Below are positions 37,001 through 48,973 of a stretch of 64,000 bases of DNA, one piece after another (position 1 is the first letter of the stretch; each line of letters begins with the position of its first letter). The stretch spans positions 124,001-188,000 of the forward strand of contig JBBBWG010001114.1 in NCBI GenBank assembly GCA_037176905.1. The letters are read 5' to 3'. The notes beneath the pieces were generated by a model. The model saw only the letters and a program-made list of their open reading frames with translations, did not search any database and was not told where the DNA came from. The stretch comes from Azolla pinnata (lineage: Eukaryota > Streptophyta > Polypodiopsida > Salviniales > Salviniaceae). The position numbers and the translations under genes were made by a program.

Positions 37001-39359
37001 TTGGTCCTTCGCTCTCAACCTTCTCAGTTCGAAGCCTTGTCTTCAGATAGTCCATGAGCCTCCTCAGAACATCAAGGAAATGCTCCGCTCTCCTTATGCT
37101 ACCAGGTACTGACTCTCTCAAGATATCCTCAGGTAACGTAGGGTTTGCAAGCCAGCTATCAGATGCTGCCATTTGCAAAGAAAGAAAAAGAAGAAAATAT
37201 ACATCATCTTAAATAATAAGCAAGAACATGCTTCAAAACAGTAGAAAACTTTTATTTGCAGACGAGCTTTTATATACCAGTGTCGTCATTCTCATTTATA
37301 TATTGTGCGATTCATGGCTTTTTTCCATGCGATCCTAGGCTATCACTATATGAATTCACTAATTACTTACATGCCTGTTCCCATAGGATGCATGTAGATA
37401 CGACGACGCTGCTGATTAGTCAAAGAAATATTATGTAGGCAAATGGAATGATATAATACCAATAGAATGAACTGCATCATTGATAACTGTCTTAAAATGA
37501 TCTATAATATTACGCACTGTAAAAAATCTCATCTAGAACCAAGTAGGGATTCAGTGGACCATCCTTCAAAAACCCTATGAAAAGTTACTTAGCAACACAC
37601 AAAACATCTCTGTGGTCTTTCCAGACTCCTCCTAACACACCTCAAATAATACTCAGGGATGTTCAAACATTTCTGGGTCAGCTTTATTGAGATGTTTTTA
37701 ATTTTAATATATTAGAATTTTCAAAGTTTTTCCTCGATACTATAACCGCAGCATTAACTTCTCAATACCATGTAGACTCCCTTGTTGTGCCAAGCCTTCC
37801 ACAAGCCGATTATACTCTTGTCGTAATCGATTAGCATCTGTTGCTTTGAACCTTCACAATTATCCATTCAAGCCACAATTTTCTTCAATAAGCCGCTAGA
37901 AACAACAACAAAATTTTACATTCTCCGACTCAGTAATACCAAGCATAAACAAGAAAATTTTTCTTTTGATCAAGACACTCCGAAGCAAATAAAAAATATG
38001 CATAATTGAAAGAACACTCTAACCATGTGTGCAAGCAATATTGCACTTCCATCCCACACTGCCCATCTATTTACGTTAATAGGAAAGATTGAATATTATG
38101 ATAATTGCAGCTATTCATATACACAATAAGATAAACATATGCACGAATAAGATACTATGCTACATGGACCTGATATCAAGACACGGACATAAAGAATACT
38201 CATTTACTGCTGCTATATGCTCAATACAAACATTTGTTCTACAAATTTATTTCCATTGCAACCTGAGATAGAGAAACTTAATCCTGGAAAAGGAAGAGCC
38301 ATCACAAAAAAACAAAAATCTTTTGATTTTCAACTTTTAAATCGACCAATGTAAGATGCTAGTAACAAAATGTCAACTGCTATATTAGATGATACATTTT
38401 TCTCTGCCTTGCACAACCAGAATACTATGATAATACTAAATACCATGGTAGCTTACGAAAAAGGAGAAGAAATGTTTCATGATTAGAACTTACTTTTGTA
38501 TTGTTTGATTGATTTTGGAAAGATTTCTGCTTGCTCCTTCGACAGTTTGTTGGCGGATGTTAACGCTGAGCGCTTCAATGCACACGTTATCAATGTTATG
38601 GGCTTCGTCGAATACAACCACACATTCCTTCTCCATTTCCTTGGAGATGATGCCTGAGACTTTCGGGTCAAGAAGATATTGATAATTATAGACGACGACA
38701 TTTGCAAACTGAATCATATGCCTGGCTAGGAAATATGGGCACCAATTCTTCTCTTTCCCAAACCTTCTAAGGTCTTGAAGAGTATATATACCAGAGGGGA
38801 GCAGCGCCTCAGACCCTTTCTTATCGTATTCCTCGAAGAAAGGGCATAGCTCAATATCATTGATATTACCCATATCACTGCTCGATGGTGCATTTTTGCT
38901 CTTTGACAACTTCTCCATAGCATTGGCCCTAACCCAAGAAGCAGTGAGCCTCCGGCAGCCAGCATCTACAGATTCTCTCGACCCTTGCGCACTCACGGTC
39001 GGATGGATGCACAGATTCTTGCGAGAGCTCAATCCAAGGGCTAAGATCCTCACACGTTTCTCACCTAATTCTTTCTCCTGGTAAGCCTGCAAGGTCTTGA
39101 GCTCATCGAGGACCTTCTCCATCTCATGGACGGTGCGAGTGCAGTAGATGAGCTTACCCGAGGAGGAAGGGTGCGCCATTTGGTAGCTGATGATGAGGGA
39201 GAGGAGAGTTATGGTCTTGCCGGTACCTGTGGGCATCTCCAACAGGCAATGACCTCGGGCATCTAAGGCCCTCTTCAGCTCCACCATGTACTGATGCTGC
39301 TCTGGGTAGATGTACTCGTATGGGAAGTACACTGTGAGATCCTCGATCTTGAACTTCAT
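34029..39359 (-). CDS. UVH6: XPD/ERCC2-type 5'-3' DNA helicase of TFIIH, eleven exons
   Basis: Minus-strand exons read at 39359-38494, 37851-37769, 37165-36762, 36423-36230, 35928-35748, 35621-35497, 35246-35157, 34966-34888, 34792-34716, 34501-34393 and 34145-34029. All have GT/AG ends and joined phases, about 774 residues (plant XPD is about 760). Seen in the protein: Walker A 'EMPTGTGKT' at 41-49; the four Fe-S cysteines 117, 135, 172 and 207; the DEAH box at 251-254; '[13 protein letters not shown]' (motif Ia/III region of HD2); '[15 protein letters not shown]' (motif V); and '[14 protein letters not shown]' (motif VI, from about 679). XPD is the Fe-S helicase subunit of TFIIH, opening DNA in nucleotide-excision repair and bridging to the CAK kinase in transcription. 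In Arabidopsis it is UVH6. All catalytic motifs are intact. The start ATG is the family start ([14 protein letters not shown]). Directly upstream lies a 620-bp compound microsatellite. Confidence 0.96.
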
Positions 39360-39394
39360 GGCGAGGTGCAGACTGATGGGCTACACAGACACTT

Positions 39395-39703
39395 GAACAA
39401 GAAGAAGAAGAAGAAGAAGAAGAAGAAAGCAGAAGAAGGAGGTATATGTATGTATGTATGTGAATGTATGTATGTATGTGTTTGTAAGATGAAGAAGAAG
39501 GTATATCTATGTATGTATGTATGTGTTTGTAAGATGAAGAAGAAGGTATATCTATGTATGTATGTGAATGTATGTATGTATGTATGTATGTGTTTGTAAG
39601 AAGAAGAAGAAGAAGAAGGTATATATAGGTATGTATGTGAATGTATGTATGTATGTGTGTGTGTGTGTAAGAAGAAGAAGAAGAAGAAAGCAGAAGAAGG
39701 AGG

Positions 39704-39738
<35 letters not shown>

Positions 39739-39860
39739 GTTTGTAAGAAGAAGAAGAAGAAAGGAGAAAGTATATATATGTATGTATGTGAATGTATGTA
39801 TGTATGTGTGTGTATGTGTGTGTGTTTGTAAGAAGAAGAAGAAGAAGAAAGCAGAAGGTG

Positions 39861-39892
<32 letters not shown>

Positions 39893-40018
39893 CATGCATG
39901 TGTTTGCAAGAAGAAGAAGAAGAAGAAAGCAAGGTATATATGTGTGTATGTGAATGTATGTATGTATGTATGTATGCGTGCGTGCATGTATGTATGGGTG
40001 TGTGTATGTATGTATGAG
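39395..40018. repeat. Compound (GAA)n / (GTAT)n microsatellite array, about eight units
   Basis: Eight blocks of GAA triplets (near 39401, 39488, 39530, 39599, 39669, 39747, 39830 and 39909) alternate with 'gtatgtatgt' blocks, ending mostly in 'gtgtttgtaag'. Units are about 45-90 bp. The array starts about 40 bp upstream of the XPD start codon, so it forms its leader and/or promoter. Long open frames across it on both strands (His/Tyr/Thr or Val/Cys-rich) are repeat artefacts. Confidence 0.9.
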
Positions 40019-40798
40019 CATTACTGTGCATGTGCTTGGCCATGACCATGGAATTTGTATGACAGCACCTGATCATAAGAACAGAATCAAGTGCACCATT
40101 ATTTCGACAAGTTCTCTGCAAATCATTGATGATTTGATCCAACAAGCCCTGAAAACGGATCAATTGTAATTGCGAATTTGATCAGTGGTAGTATTTTAGT
40201 TACCGAGATGTAGATGAGTTGATTTTATGAGTTGCTCAAATGGTTCAAGCGAAAATGATTCCGCTATCTATCAGGACTACATGATTCAAAGCAAGTCGAT
40301 CAGTCAACCACTTGCATGTCGTTCGTACACAATGCACAGTCACAGATCGCAGTAAAACTAATCAGATCAATTGACAAGCTTAGTGGCAAGCGATTAGTTT
40401 AGGGTTTAGGGTAACTGGAGGGTTGATGTATTGAATTGCCTAATGCCAAAAGAGCATATGTTGGTTAAGCCGATTCGACGATGATGATGAACACATTCAA
40501 TCGCATTTGGCCTGATTTGATTCGGTATTATGCAAAAATTCCTCTATCAATCCAGGTTGGACTACTGGCAAAAGTATCGAATGAAGGTTCCAAGCAAGAG
40601 AATATTTCTCACATCTAATTCGAATCACGGTGTCGGGATAATCGACGGCTGCATAATGCATTTACCGATCCAACTTGTCACTTTAGAAACTCTGATTACA
40701 TCCAAATTTCCAACACCAACCGAGCTATCCATTACTCCCAATGCTTGATGGAAATCCAATTCGGCCCAAGATGCGATCATGCAACATGCCCACTGATT
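40019..40798. other. Intergenic stretch, no supported gene
   Basis: Contains one telomere-like word ('gtttagggtttagggt' near 40397). No other signal was recognised. Confidence 0.5.
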
Positions 40799-40799
40799 T

Positions 40800-41390
40800 C
40801 ATTTGAATCCACAATCCCTTTTAATCAATCCAAATTGCTACAATCTGCCCATTATAATCTGCAATCTAATGTTTGGGCAATTTGGCAACAATGTAAGGGC
40901 CTATCCATTAACAAGAATCTAATGAGCAAATCAGCAGCTTGTTAATAAGAAGCCTCAATCACCATTCAACTCAATTTCCGAATTCATCTGAATCCAGTCC
41001 CTTTCAATCAATCCAAATTGCTACACTCTGCCCATTATACTCTTGCATTCTCATGTTGGGCAATTTGGCAGCAATGCAAAGGACCCATCCACTAACAAGA
41101 ATCTAATGAGCAAATCAGCAGCTTGTTAATAAGAAGCCTCAATCAACAGTCAACTCAATCTCCAATTGCATATCCATATTCATCTGAAACCAGTCAAAAC
41201 CAGTCCCTTTCAATCAATCCAAATTGCTACACTCTGCCCATTATACTCTGCATTTTCATGTTGGGCAATTTGGCAACAATGCAAAGGGAAGGACCAATCC
41301 ATTAACAAGAATCTGACAAGCAAATCAGCAGCTTGTTAACAAGAAGCCTCAATCACCATTCAATTCAATCTCCAATTATATATCCAAATC
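40800..41390. repeat. Tandem triplication, 183-206 bp unit
   Basis: The anchor 'caatccaaattgctaca' occurs at about 40826, 41009 and 41215. Each unit runs through 'tctgcccattata', 'gggcaatttggca.caatg' and 'agcaaatcagcagcttgtta' to 'aagaagcctcaatca'. Identity is about 90 percent by eye; the third unit has extra bases near 41190. Noncoding. Confidence 0.85.
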
Positions 41391-42235
41391 CCTAATGAAA
41401 CTGTCCAAAATCCTGCGATTTCCACTGCACATTCCTGTTACAAACATCTTGACCATAGTACACAACAGGCATCTCCCGGTCAAGGAAGCAAACAGAGTAA
41501 GATGAGGGGGGGGAATCAAAAGGAAGAGAAATCTGAAGAAAGAATAACACACTGAAGAGGGATGTTGGATTCCAGCACTTCGCTTACCAAAAACAGAAGA
41601 AGAAAAACTGTACATTACACATACAACCGAGCAGAGCAGATTCGGCTTCTCTTCTCTCCTCTTGCTTTTCCTTTCTCTTCTTTTCCTTGTTACAGTCTAT
41701 GAATTGAACTGAGACAAGATCCTCTTTCCTTTCTATGGGTTTGGGGGGATGGGAGCGGGTTCTATGTTTTCTGATCTACTGACTAACGCACTGTATCAGC
41801 TATGGGTTCTTCCTCATCTTCCTTTACGTTGCTAAATCTTCTTCTTCTTCTTCGTCATCATCTCTTTCTAACTACTTCATTTCCCCTGATGAACACATCA
41901 AAATGTTCCTTCCAGAGACCAAGGGCCCGAGTGTTGACAAACACCATCGTCTTCTTCTTCTTCTTCTTCTTCTTCTTCTTCATCTTTATCATCATCTTTT
42001 GCGCAGAGGGGTATTTCCAGGGTTGAAACGGAAGGGGAGAGAGGAGAGGGGCAGCAACGTTCGATGTCAAAAGGGATATACTCTGTTTAGGGCTCAGAGA
42101 TTTAGGGTTTTAAACAGGTCAGTGTAAGATGCGCCTAAAGAAGTTAAGGATATGGAGACAAGAAATACAGTGAGAAACACAGAAGGGACGGAAGGAAGGA
42201 AAAAACTGGCGTTTTCACCATCAATCATCTGCTTC
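41391..42235 (-). other. Presumed 3' UTR and downstream flank of histone H1
   Basis: (TTC)n tracts at 41838-41853 and 41950-41980 and a telo-box word ('tttagggttttaaac' near 42100). Open frames here are low-complexity. The H1 stop codon is at 42238-42236 on the minus strand. Confidence 0.45.
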
Positions 42236-44455
42236 TTATGCCCTCCTGGCCTTCTTAGAAGCAGGCCTTTTAGGCTTGGTCGAAGCAGAAGCCGCTGGAG
42301 CATTCCTGGTCTTCTTGAGGGCAGGCGTTGATGCAGGTTTCTTCTTTGGCACAGGCGCTGGTGCTTTCTTCTTCGCAACAACTGGAGCTGAAGCTTTCTT
42401 CTTCGCTGGAGATGGTAGAATTGAAGCTTTCTTGGCAGGTGGGGGTGGAGGTGGAGCAGCAGAAGCTTTCTTTGCAGGCGCAGGTGCCGGTGCAGGAGGT
42501 GGAGGTGGAGCAACAGAAGCTATGGAAACTTTCTTAGTAATTGCAGGCGTAGCCTTCCTCTTCTTCCCTGCAGACGTTGCTGCAGATCTCTTCTTCTTCT
42601 TCTTCTCAGCAGCAGAAGATGATGTAGACAAAGCTCTCTTTGGCAGCGGAGCTGGAGATGGCTTCTTTGCTTCACGAGCCGGAGCTTTCTTCACTGCAAC
42701 AATAGCTTTCTTAACTGTAACCGGAGCTTTCTTCTCTGCAGCAGCCGCAATGGGAGCAACAGAAGCCTTCTTTATTGGCTTAGGCTTTGTTGGTACGACC
42801 TTCGTCTTCTTCTTCACTGCTTTTTTGGCGACTATGGAAGTAGTTTTGGTAACAGGTTTCTTTTTTATCTTCTTTGCTGTTTCTCTCTTCAGTTCTACTT
42901 TAGGCTTGACGACGGGTTTGGTGGATGGTGATGATGATGGTGGCGATGGTTTCTTCACAGTGTCTGCTAACTTGAAAGAATTCTTGATCTGTACAAGCTT
43001 CTGTTTCTCTACGAGCTTCTTCAATTGCACATGGAGAAGCTTCTTGAAATTGGGTGGTAATCCGGTCTTGTATTTTCCTTCAATGTACTTAGCAATGGCA
43101 GGATGACTGGAACCAGTTCTCTCCTTCAGAGCAGCTATGGCGTCGATGACCATCTGAAGCAATATAAACAGAATTGTTAAGGACATTAAACGAAGAACTA
43201 AACGAAAACAAAACACTAAAAAAGCTGACGAAATTTCCTTTAAGCAATAACTGCGACAAAAGGAACGAAGCAAAATTTTGGGGTCTAAGGTACAAATCAA
43301 ATTAACTTCTACAAATGCTGCAAAACTGGAAACTTGGCATGAAGGAAAGAAAATTTGACAGCATACCGAACATAAAGACTTACGAAATACCTGAGTATTT
43401 CATCAAATCAAAATAATTTACGTCATCCAAAATTCCAGCATGGCCAAACGAGACAAATCATACAATAATAGGACGTGTATCCAGTCATCCACAAAACAAA
43501 CCCTCAATTATATTCATCAGGAAACCAGGGAACCAAAGTAATGTCTTCATTGCAAATGGATATTTCTTGAAGAATTCCAAAATCCGTGATAACTGCAGCC
43601 AACTGAAATATTTCAAACTTCTGCAGACCACGCAGACTTAAGACATGCACATCTATAAAAAAAAACTCTCACAAAATTCTAGCTGCTTGTGTGTTTAGAA
43701 CTTGAACGAGAAGATGTGGCTAGACCATACAACGAAAAACACACAAGAAGAATTCATGTCACGGTAAAATTGCTTATGAGATTTATTGCCTCTATGAATG
43801 TCCTACAAATGTTCCGACCGCTATATAGTGATGAACAAAAAGTCACTCGATGAAAAGACAAGATGAGACCACCTAGGGTCACAGATATAGCGTGGTAACT
43901 TAAAGCATAGGAGTGTCACGATGAACTCATGCCATGTTCATAAGCGCTAGTCATCAATTGGAAGCAAATCTAAGAAGCGCGTGTGCAAAAAAAAATACAT
44001 GTGAGGCAACACACAGATCACCAAAACACAATTGAACTGTAATACAGGGCTTCGGATACTTCCCGAGCACTGCTAACTAACTTTCGAGAGGTGTAGGGAA
44101 AGAACTAACCGTCTAGCTAGGTCAATGTTGACTTCAGACAGCCTTAGCACGGAAATTCGCAGAGAGCAAACCATGGATGGAGACACAGGCAGAGAAACGG
44201 GAGAGTCGAACTAACCTCAAGGTACGGCGGATGAGTAGGCGCGGCCCTAGATCGAGGCTTCTTCTCCTTGGGAGCTTTCGCGGACGCTGCCTTCTTGGAA
44301 GCCGGCTTGCTGTTCTCGTCCGCATGCTTGGCTTCGGCGGGCGGAGCTTCCGCCATAGCTACATCCTCTTCGGCAGCGGCGGCGGCGGTAGCATCGGAAG
44401 GGAGAGCGGCGGCGGCGGCGGCGGCGGCGGAAGCGGCGGCATCTTCAGTTGTCAT
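42236..44455 (-). CDS. Linker histone H1, two exons
   Basis: Minus-strand exons 44455-44216 (80 codons) and 43153-42236 (305 residues plus stop), joined in phase 0 across a 1.06-kb intron, give about 385 residues. The N-terminus is Ala/Glu-rich. The globular GH1 domain spans about residues 74-143; its start 'HPPYLE' lies in exon 1 and 'MVIDAIAALKERTGSSHPAI', 'YKTGLPPNF' and 'LVQIKNSFKL' in exon 2. The C-terminal 240 residues are Lys/Ala/Pro-rich with repeated (A/P)KKxxAP units and two poly-Pro runs. An intron inside the start of the GH1 domain is typical of plant H1 genes. The protein binds linker DNA and compacts chromatin. It is long for a plant H1 (most are 200-300 residues), the excess being in the tail. 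A plus-strand Gly/Phe-rich frame here is its shadow. Confidence 0.95.
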
Positions 44456-44547
44456 GGCGGAAGCACAGAAAGCACAGGCAGGAAAACACGTCAGGTCTCT
44501 GTGAGAAGGAACGCTTGCAGAAGGTTCTGAGAGTCAGGCGCGGGGAA

Positions 44548-44577
44548 TTAGGGTTAGGGTTAGGGTTAGGGTTAGGG
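44548..44577 (-). promoter_or_regulatory. Five TTAGGG hexamers in the H1 promoter/leader
   Basis: Five uninterrupted TTAGGG hexamers on the plus strand, 93 bp upstream of the H1 start codon. On the gene's own strand it reads (CCCTAA)5. Plant telo-boxes (AAACCCTAA) are known promoter elements of cell-cycle and translation genes, but they come from the heptamer; this run is of the human-type hexamer. Confidence 0.8.
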
Positions 44578-45004
44578 TTCCGGCGATGGCGATGGCGAGC
44601 TCGGAGGTAAAACACAGTTTCATCGCTATGTAGTGGCGGAATTCAACATGGGCGACGCTGATTGGTCGGAATAGCGTCGATGCGGATCGACCGTACCCGC
44701 AGCGCGGGACGCGGGCCGTCGGATGCCGCGCCGATCCGACGGCGATCCCGCGCTGCCATTCCAATTTTTAAAAAAAAGAAGCAAAACAAACCGATTTTTC
44801 AGGCTGCTTTTGTTTTTTTTTTCCTTTTTATTTTATTTTTCTCTTATTTGAAAGGTCCTTCTTCTTCTTTCTTCTTCCTTCCTGGTTTTCTTCGGTTTGA
44901 CACTGAGACTTGTTCATGTACATGGAGATATCTGGTATCTTCTCACTTTTTGGGGCTCTAGCGTCCGCTACAATTGTCCGATCTCCGATCCGACAATTCG
45001 GCGT
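44578..45004 (-). promoter_or_regulatory. GC-rich upstream region of histone H1
   Basis: A CpG-rich stretch at 44640-44760 includes one CCAAT box (ATTGG at 44660-44664 on plus), about 200 bp before the H1 ATG. It is followed by an A/T-rich stretch. No octamer-type histone box (CGCGGATC) was recognised with confidence, although 'gcggatcg' occurs near 44682. Confidence 0.35.
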
Positions 45005-45520
45005 CATAGAGCTCTTTGAGCTCTTTCCGGCGATGCGATCGTCTCGTGAATCGCCCGACTCCTCGGCCCGGAATCGCAACTCTCGTCAGCTCGAGAAACA
45101 CAGGGTCCGCTACCCCGGCTCTATCGCTCTGGATCCTCCCCTACCTCCGCTCCGGCCGCCCGATCCTCGCTCCGACGATCTCCCCTCGTAGAGCTCTTTG
45201 AGCTCTTTCCGGCGGTGCGATCGGCTCGCAGATCGCCCGCCTGCTCCACCCGGAATCGCAACTCTCCCCGGCTCGAGAAACACAGGGGCTCTACACCAGC
45301 TCTGTCTCTCTGGATCCTGCCCTGCCTCCGCTCCCGTCACCCGATCCTGGATCCGAGACTTGCCGATCGTAGAGCTCCTTGAGCTCTTTCCGGCGATGCG
45401 ATCGCCTCGCAGATCGCATGCCTCGCCGGATCAGAATCGCAACTCTCCCCAACTCGAGAAACACAGGGTTCAACACCGTCTCTGTCCCTCCAGATTCTAC
45501 GCTGTCGTCACTTCTACTGC
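45005..45520. repeat. GC-rich tandem triplication, 181-bp unit
   Basis: 'agagctctttgagctctttc' begins at 45008, 45190 and 45371, giving periods of 182 and 181. Units share 'cggaatcgcaactctc', 'ctcgagaaacacaggg' and 'ctctggatcct.cc'. Identity is about 80-85 percent by eye. Although the period is not a multiple of three, one plus-strand frame stays open through copies two and three and on to 46019. Confidence 0.85.
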
Positions 45521-48500
45521 CCTCCTGTGGCCTCAGAATGTTGCTCCCTTAGTTTGGCACCTTCCCATACGCGCATCTCTGGCTTCCACATCCATACGGA
45601 TGCGAAAATGCATTGTCCTCCAGAACCCACTTAACACACCAGCTGACACAAGCTCCCTAGATGTCCCTCGTATCTGCTCCGGTGCCCTCGCCCATTGGTG
45701 TTGTCGCAACCCAGAAGTGTCAGAGACCTTTCTGTGCACCAGATCCCTAGTTCCGCTTCCGATATGCATGCAAGGACACCCCAACCCTCCCAAACCCTGT
45801 TTCGACCTAGGTCAAGCTGCTCTATCCTCTATTGCTCTCAATTCATCGTTCCCATGGCATAGTGCAGAGAGGCCCATCCTTCCATCTACTAGCGCTTTTG
45901 CCACAAGAAATATCCTTTCATTAGTTATCAAAATCATAGTTGTAAGGCTGAAGATTACAAGATGTATACGTACGTATCTTACAAAAAGATCTTACCAAAA
46001 CGTTCTAGAAAAAATTTAGGACATCTTGACAACTTTGGATATTTTGAGCACTCCATTGTTATTCTATGTGATAGGAGGTGGAAATAACCATCGTGGTGCT
46101 CTCGCTTGCTTTAATCATACGAATGCCCGAATACTCATCGTCCTCTTCGAACCGGCTCGACGTTGGAGGTTGACAAGTGTTTTCCCTCTTCTCTGCTCCA
46201 TTGGTTCTGATTCAAACTTGTCTGTCATGACTCTATGCATACAATGATGCTCATCCTCTTGAAACCTGTTAGTGCTTGTGCTCCATTTCTCCCAGTCGTT
46301 TATCTACTAGAGATTAGAGAGTGTCTTGCACCTTCCCCATGTGTCAATTTCCCCAATCTATCCTAACATGGATCAAACCCATGCATGCCCTCAGCTTCTA
46401 AATGTCTATGTATCGATCGGGCTTATAGATGCATCATATGAAGTTAAGATTGTGGTCAAAATTAAAGTACAACAATGGTGGTTGGTTTTAGCATCGAGGG
46501 TAACCAACCCACATGAGATTGGATCGCTGTTAGCAAGCCAATCTGCTGAGCTTTGAGCTCCAGGTTCAAGTTGATTATATCAACATAGTTGTTTTATGTC
46601 ACTTAATATTGTGTACAAGCTAGATCATGTTGATTGGGGGCTAAGTTGTTTATCTGCCTTCACAAGTTAAAAGAAAATTGATATCTCATAACCAAGAGCA
46701 TTAGCAAGCCGTTGTCGCTCTAAGTTCGTTGATTGAGGAACTGAAAAACATACGATGGCAAATAGAAGATCAATGCCTGTTTAACTAGAATTTCAATTTG
46801 ATCAATATGATTTCAATATTCTCTTAAGATATGATGTCTATGCTTTCCATAAAAATCAGCAACATCTTCCAGCTTCTAATTGCAATATGGTTTTAGTCAA
46901 AACTACAATATATAAGCTTCTTGATAATTTTGCAGAAATGAAAGCAAGCAATGACTTTGATCTTGTTTCAATGTTTTTAATGATTAGCAATGCGATGACA
47001 TGATATGAACATAGTGGTTATTTGACATTACGCCCAATTTATGTTGGCCCATAAATTTGGGGTTGTTTCATGAGGGTATTTGTATATCACTGGACTTGCA
47101 ATTCATAGAAGCAAGTTGTATGCTCATCAAAATCTATGACGATTTTTATGTATGAGGCATCAATCACATCTTATGTGACTAGTGTTGGACTTGCCTATTT
47201 GTCATTGAATAAGGTTATATATCTAGAATTTATATATTATGTAAGACTGTAGCGAATTGGAGATTTTGAGTTCCATCACAATGTGATGTATTTTGATAGT
47301 AGAATGTTTTACTGTAGTAGTGGTACAAACAACAAAACTTGTGGTAACAATGGAATTCATTTACTAACTAATAAGATAAAACCCATGGAGTAAGATCTTA
47401 TTACTCAAGTGATGAAGCATTGGATGTTAGTTATTATTTCTTAATACGCTTTCAAGATGATTGTTTCTCAAGTTGGTTTCCAATCATTATAGCCTTGGTT
47501 GAAATTTGACATTGAAGTGAAATTTTGGCTTTGGAGTGTGTATTAACGTGTTGTGTATTGTTTCAGTTAAAGTTAGGACCTTCAAGGAACTATGGGCAAA
47601 ACATAAGGTAAATATAAAGATAGTTGAAAAAGTTTGTGGCCATTTAATAGAATTAGTTATTCCACTTCAATAACTTACCAACCTGGGGCTAGGTATAAAT
47701 TATAAAAGATATCAAGATCAATTTTATTTTTACTATCAAAATCGATCATTAATCAATTCAAATTCTAATGACACATGATATGATTCACTGATCTTTGAAC
47801 CGTAGTCACATCACTTATCTTATTTGTATAAAAACACAATATGTGTGCAAAAAAGGATTACAGGAGTAGTTAAGACTTAAGATTCATATTTGTTAGGTGA
47901 ATACACATGTTCAATTAACAAACTTGACTAATAAACTTTTTTTTATTAGTATTTTGATTGACTTGATTTAATCTAATACTTGCTTGACTTGGCTATCTTA
48001 AGTTAGTTGAATAGATCAACTCAACTTGCTCAACAGAACTGGGTCTATTCCTTATTTGTCTTTTTAAATAATACATAACACACCCATGAGACACTTTTAT
48101 ATAGTAAGATCTATAATCTAAGGTTATTTGTAAAGGACTATATAAGTACTTGACATGTCGAATTTACTTGTTTCTCTTATCATTAGAGTTTAGGTGTGCC
48201 ATCAGTTCTAATTTATGAAATATATATTGGTTTCTTCATCCTTGGAATTAGCTCCCAAAACAACTTATTTAGAATGTTTACATGATTTTCGCAACTAATA
48301 CTTCATTAGCTTTATTCATCCCCAATATTCTAATTTGATGTTGACAATTTACTTTTTTCACTAGCTAACTTATCTAATTGGTTCTAGTTGATCATCTTCT
48401 ATTATTGTTACCTCTATTTTGTCAGGTTATTCTATAGGTCTTTGGTTGGTTCTCTTTTAATCGATCTCATATATATAGTCGACTTAGTTGGTGAGATTTA

Positions 48501-48970
48501 TATTCAATCACTTTTACCCAATCTTTGGTAGGTGTTATAAGTTCATATTTGCTTACATTGTATGTGTAACTTTAATAAATTGTACCAATTGCTCATTAAT
48601 TATTATCCAAATTCTCTCATATTCTTCTAACGTTAAGTATAATTGAACTATAATATCAAGTTTGTGTTCAATGATCACCCTCATGCATTAAATGTATTGC
48701 AATACTAAAATACTCATTAATTGATTGCTTAAAACATTTATATATTCCTTCAGTGATTTTCTTGGTTGTTAACTGCGTAGTCATGTTGTTTACTTCTATT
48801 CATCCATAACTACTTTTTTTTGTCGTTATAATTCTTATCCTGATTTTCTTTTGAAACTTCTTTAATTTATCTGGCTAATCCTTTTACTCCAGTAAGCAAT
48901 TGATACTCCATGGTATCCTTTTTCTTTAGTTACTCATAATTTCTTACTTTAGCTAAATTAGTTTCTCCTT
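45521..48970. other. Long intergenic region, no supported gene
   Basis: The first 400 bp are GC-balanced and continue the 273-codon plus-strand frame that starts in the 181-bp repeats (45198-46019). It shows no domain and I do not call it a gene. From 46.5 to 48.9 kb the sequence is AT-rich and riddled with stops in all frames. It looks like old, decayed repeat DNA, but I recognise no family. Confidence 0.45.
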
Positions 48971-48973
48971 ATA

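Noticed and set aside
39154-40163. Long His/Thr/Tyr-rich frames upstream of XPD on the minus strand
   Set aside because: They are translations of the GAA/GTAT microsatellite. One only appears to extend into XPD because it reads the wrong frame of its first exon.
42276-43106. A 276-codon Gly/Phe/Ala-rich plus-strand frame
   Set aside because: It is the antisense shadow of the Lys/Pro-rich tail of histone H1.
44640-44665. A fifth G-box/CCAAT composite, in the H1 promoter
   Set aside because: ATTGG is present, but the sequence at the expected spacing is AACATG and not CACGTG, and the orientation relative to the gene is reversed.
46560-48960. Possible old retrotransposon body in the AT-rich region
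   Set aside because: No recognisable gag, protease, reverse transcriptase or integrase motif could be read, so no family can be named.
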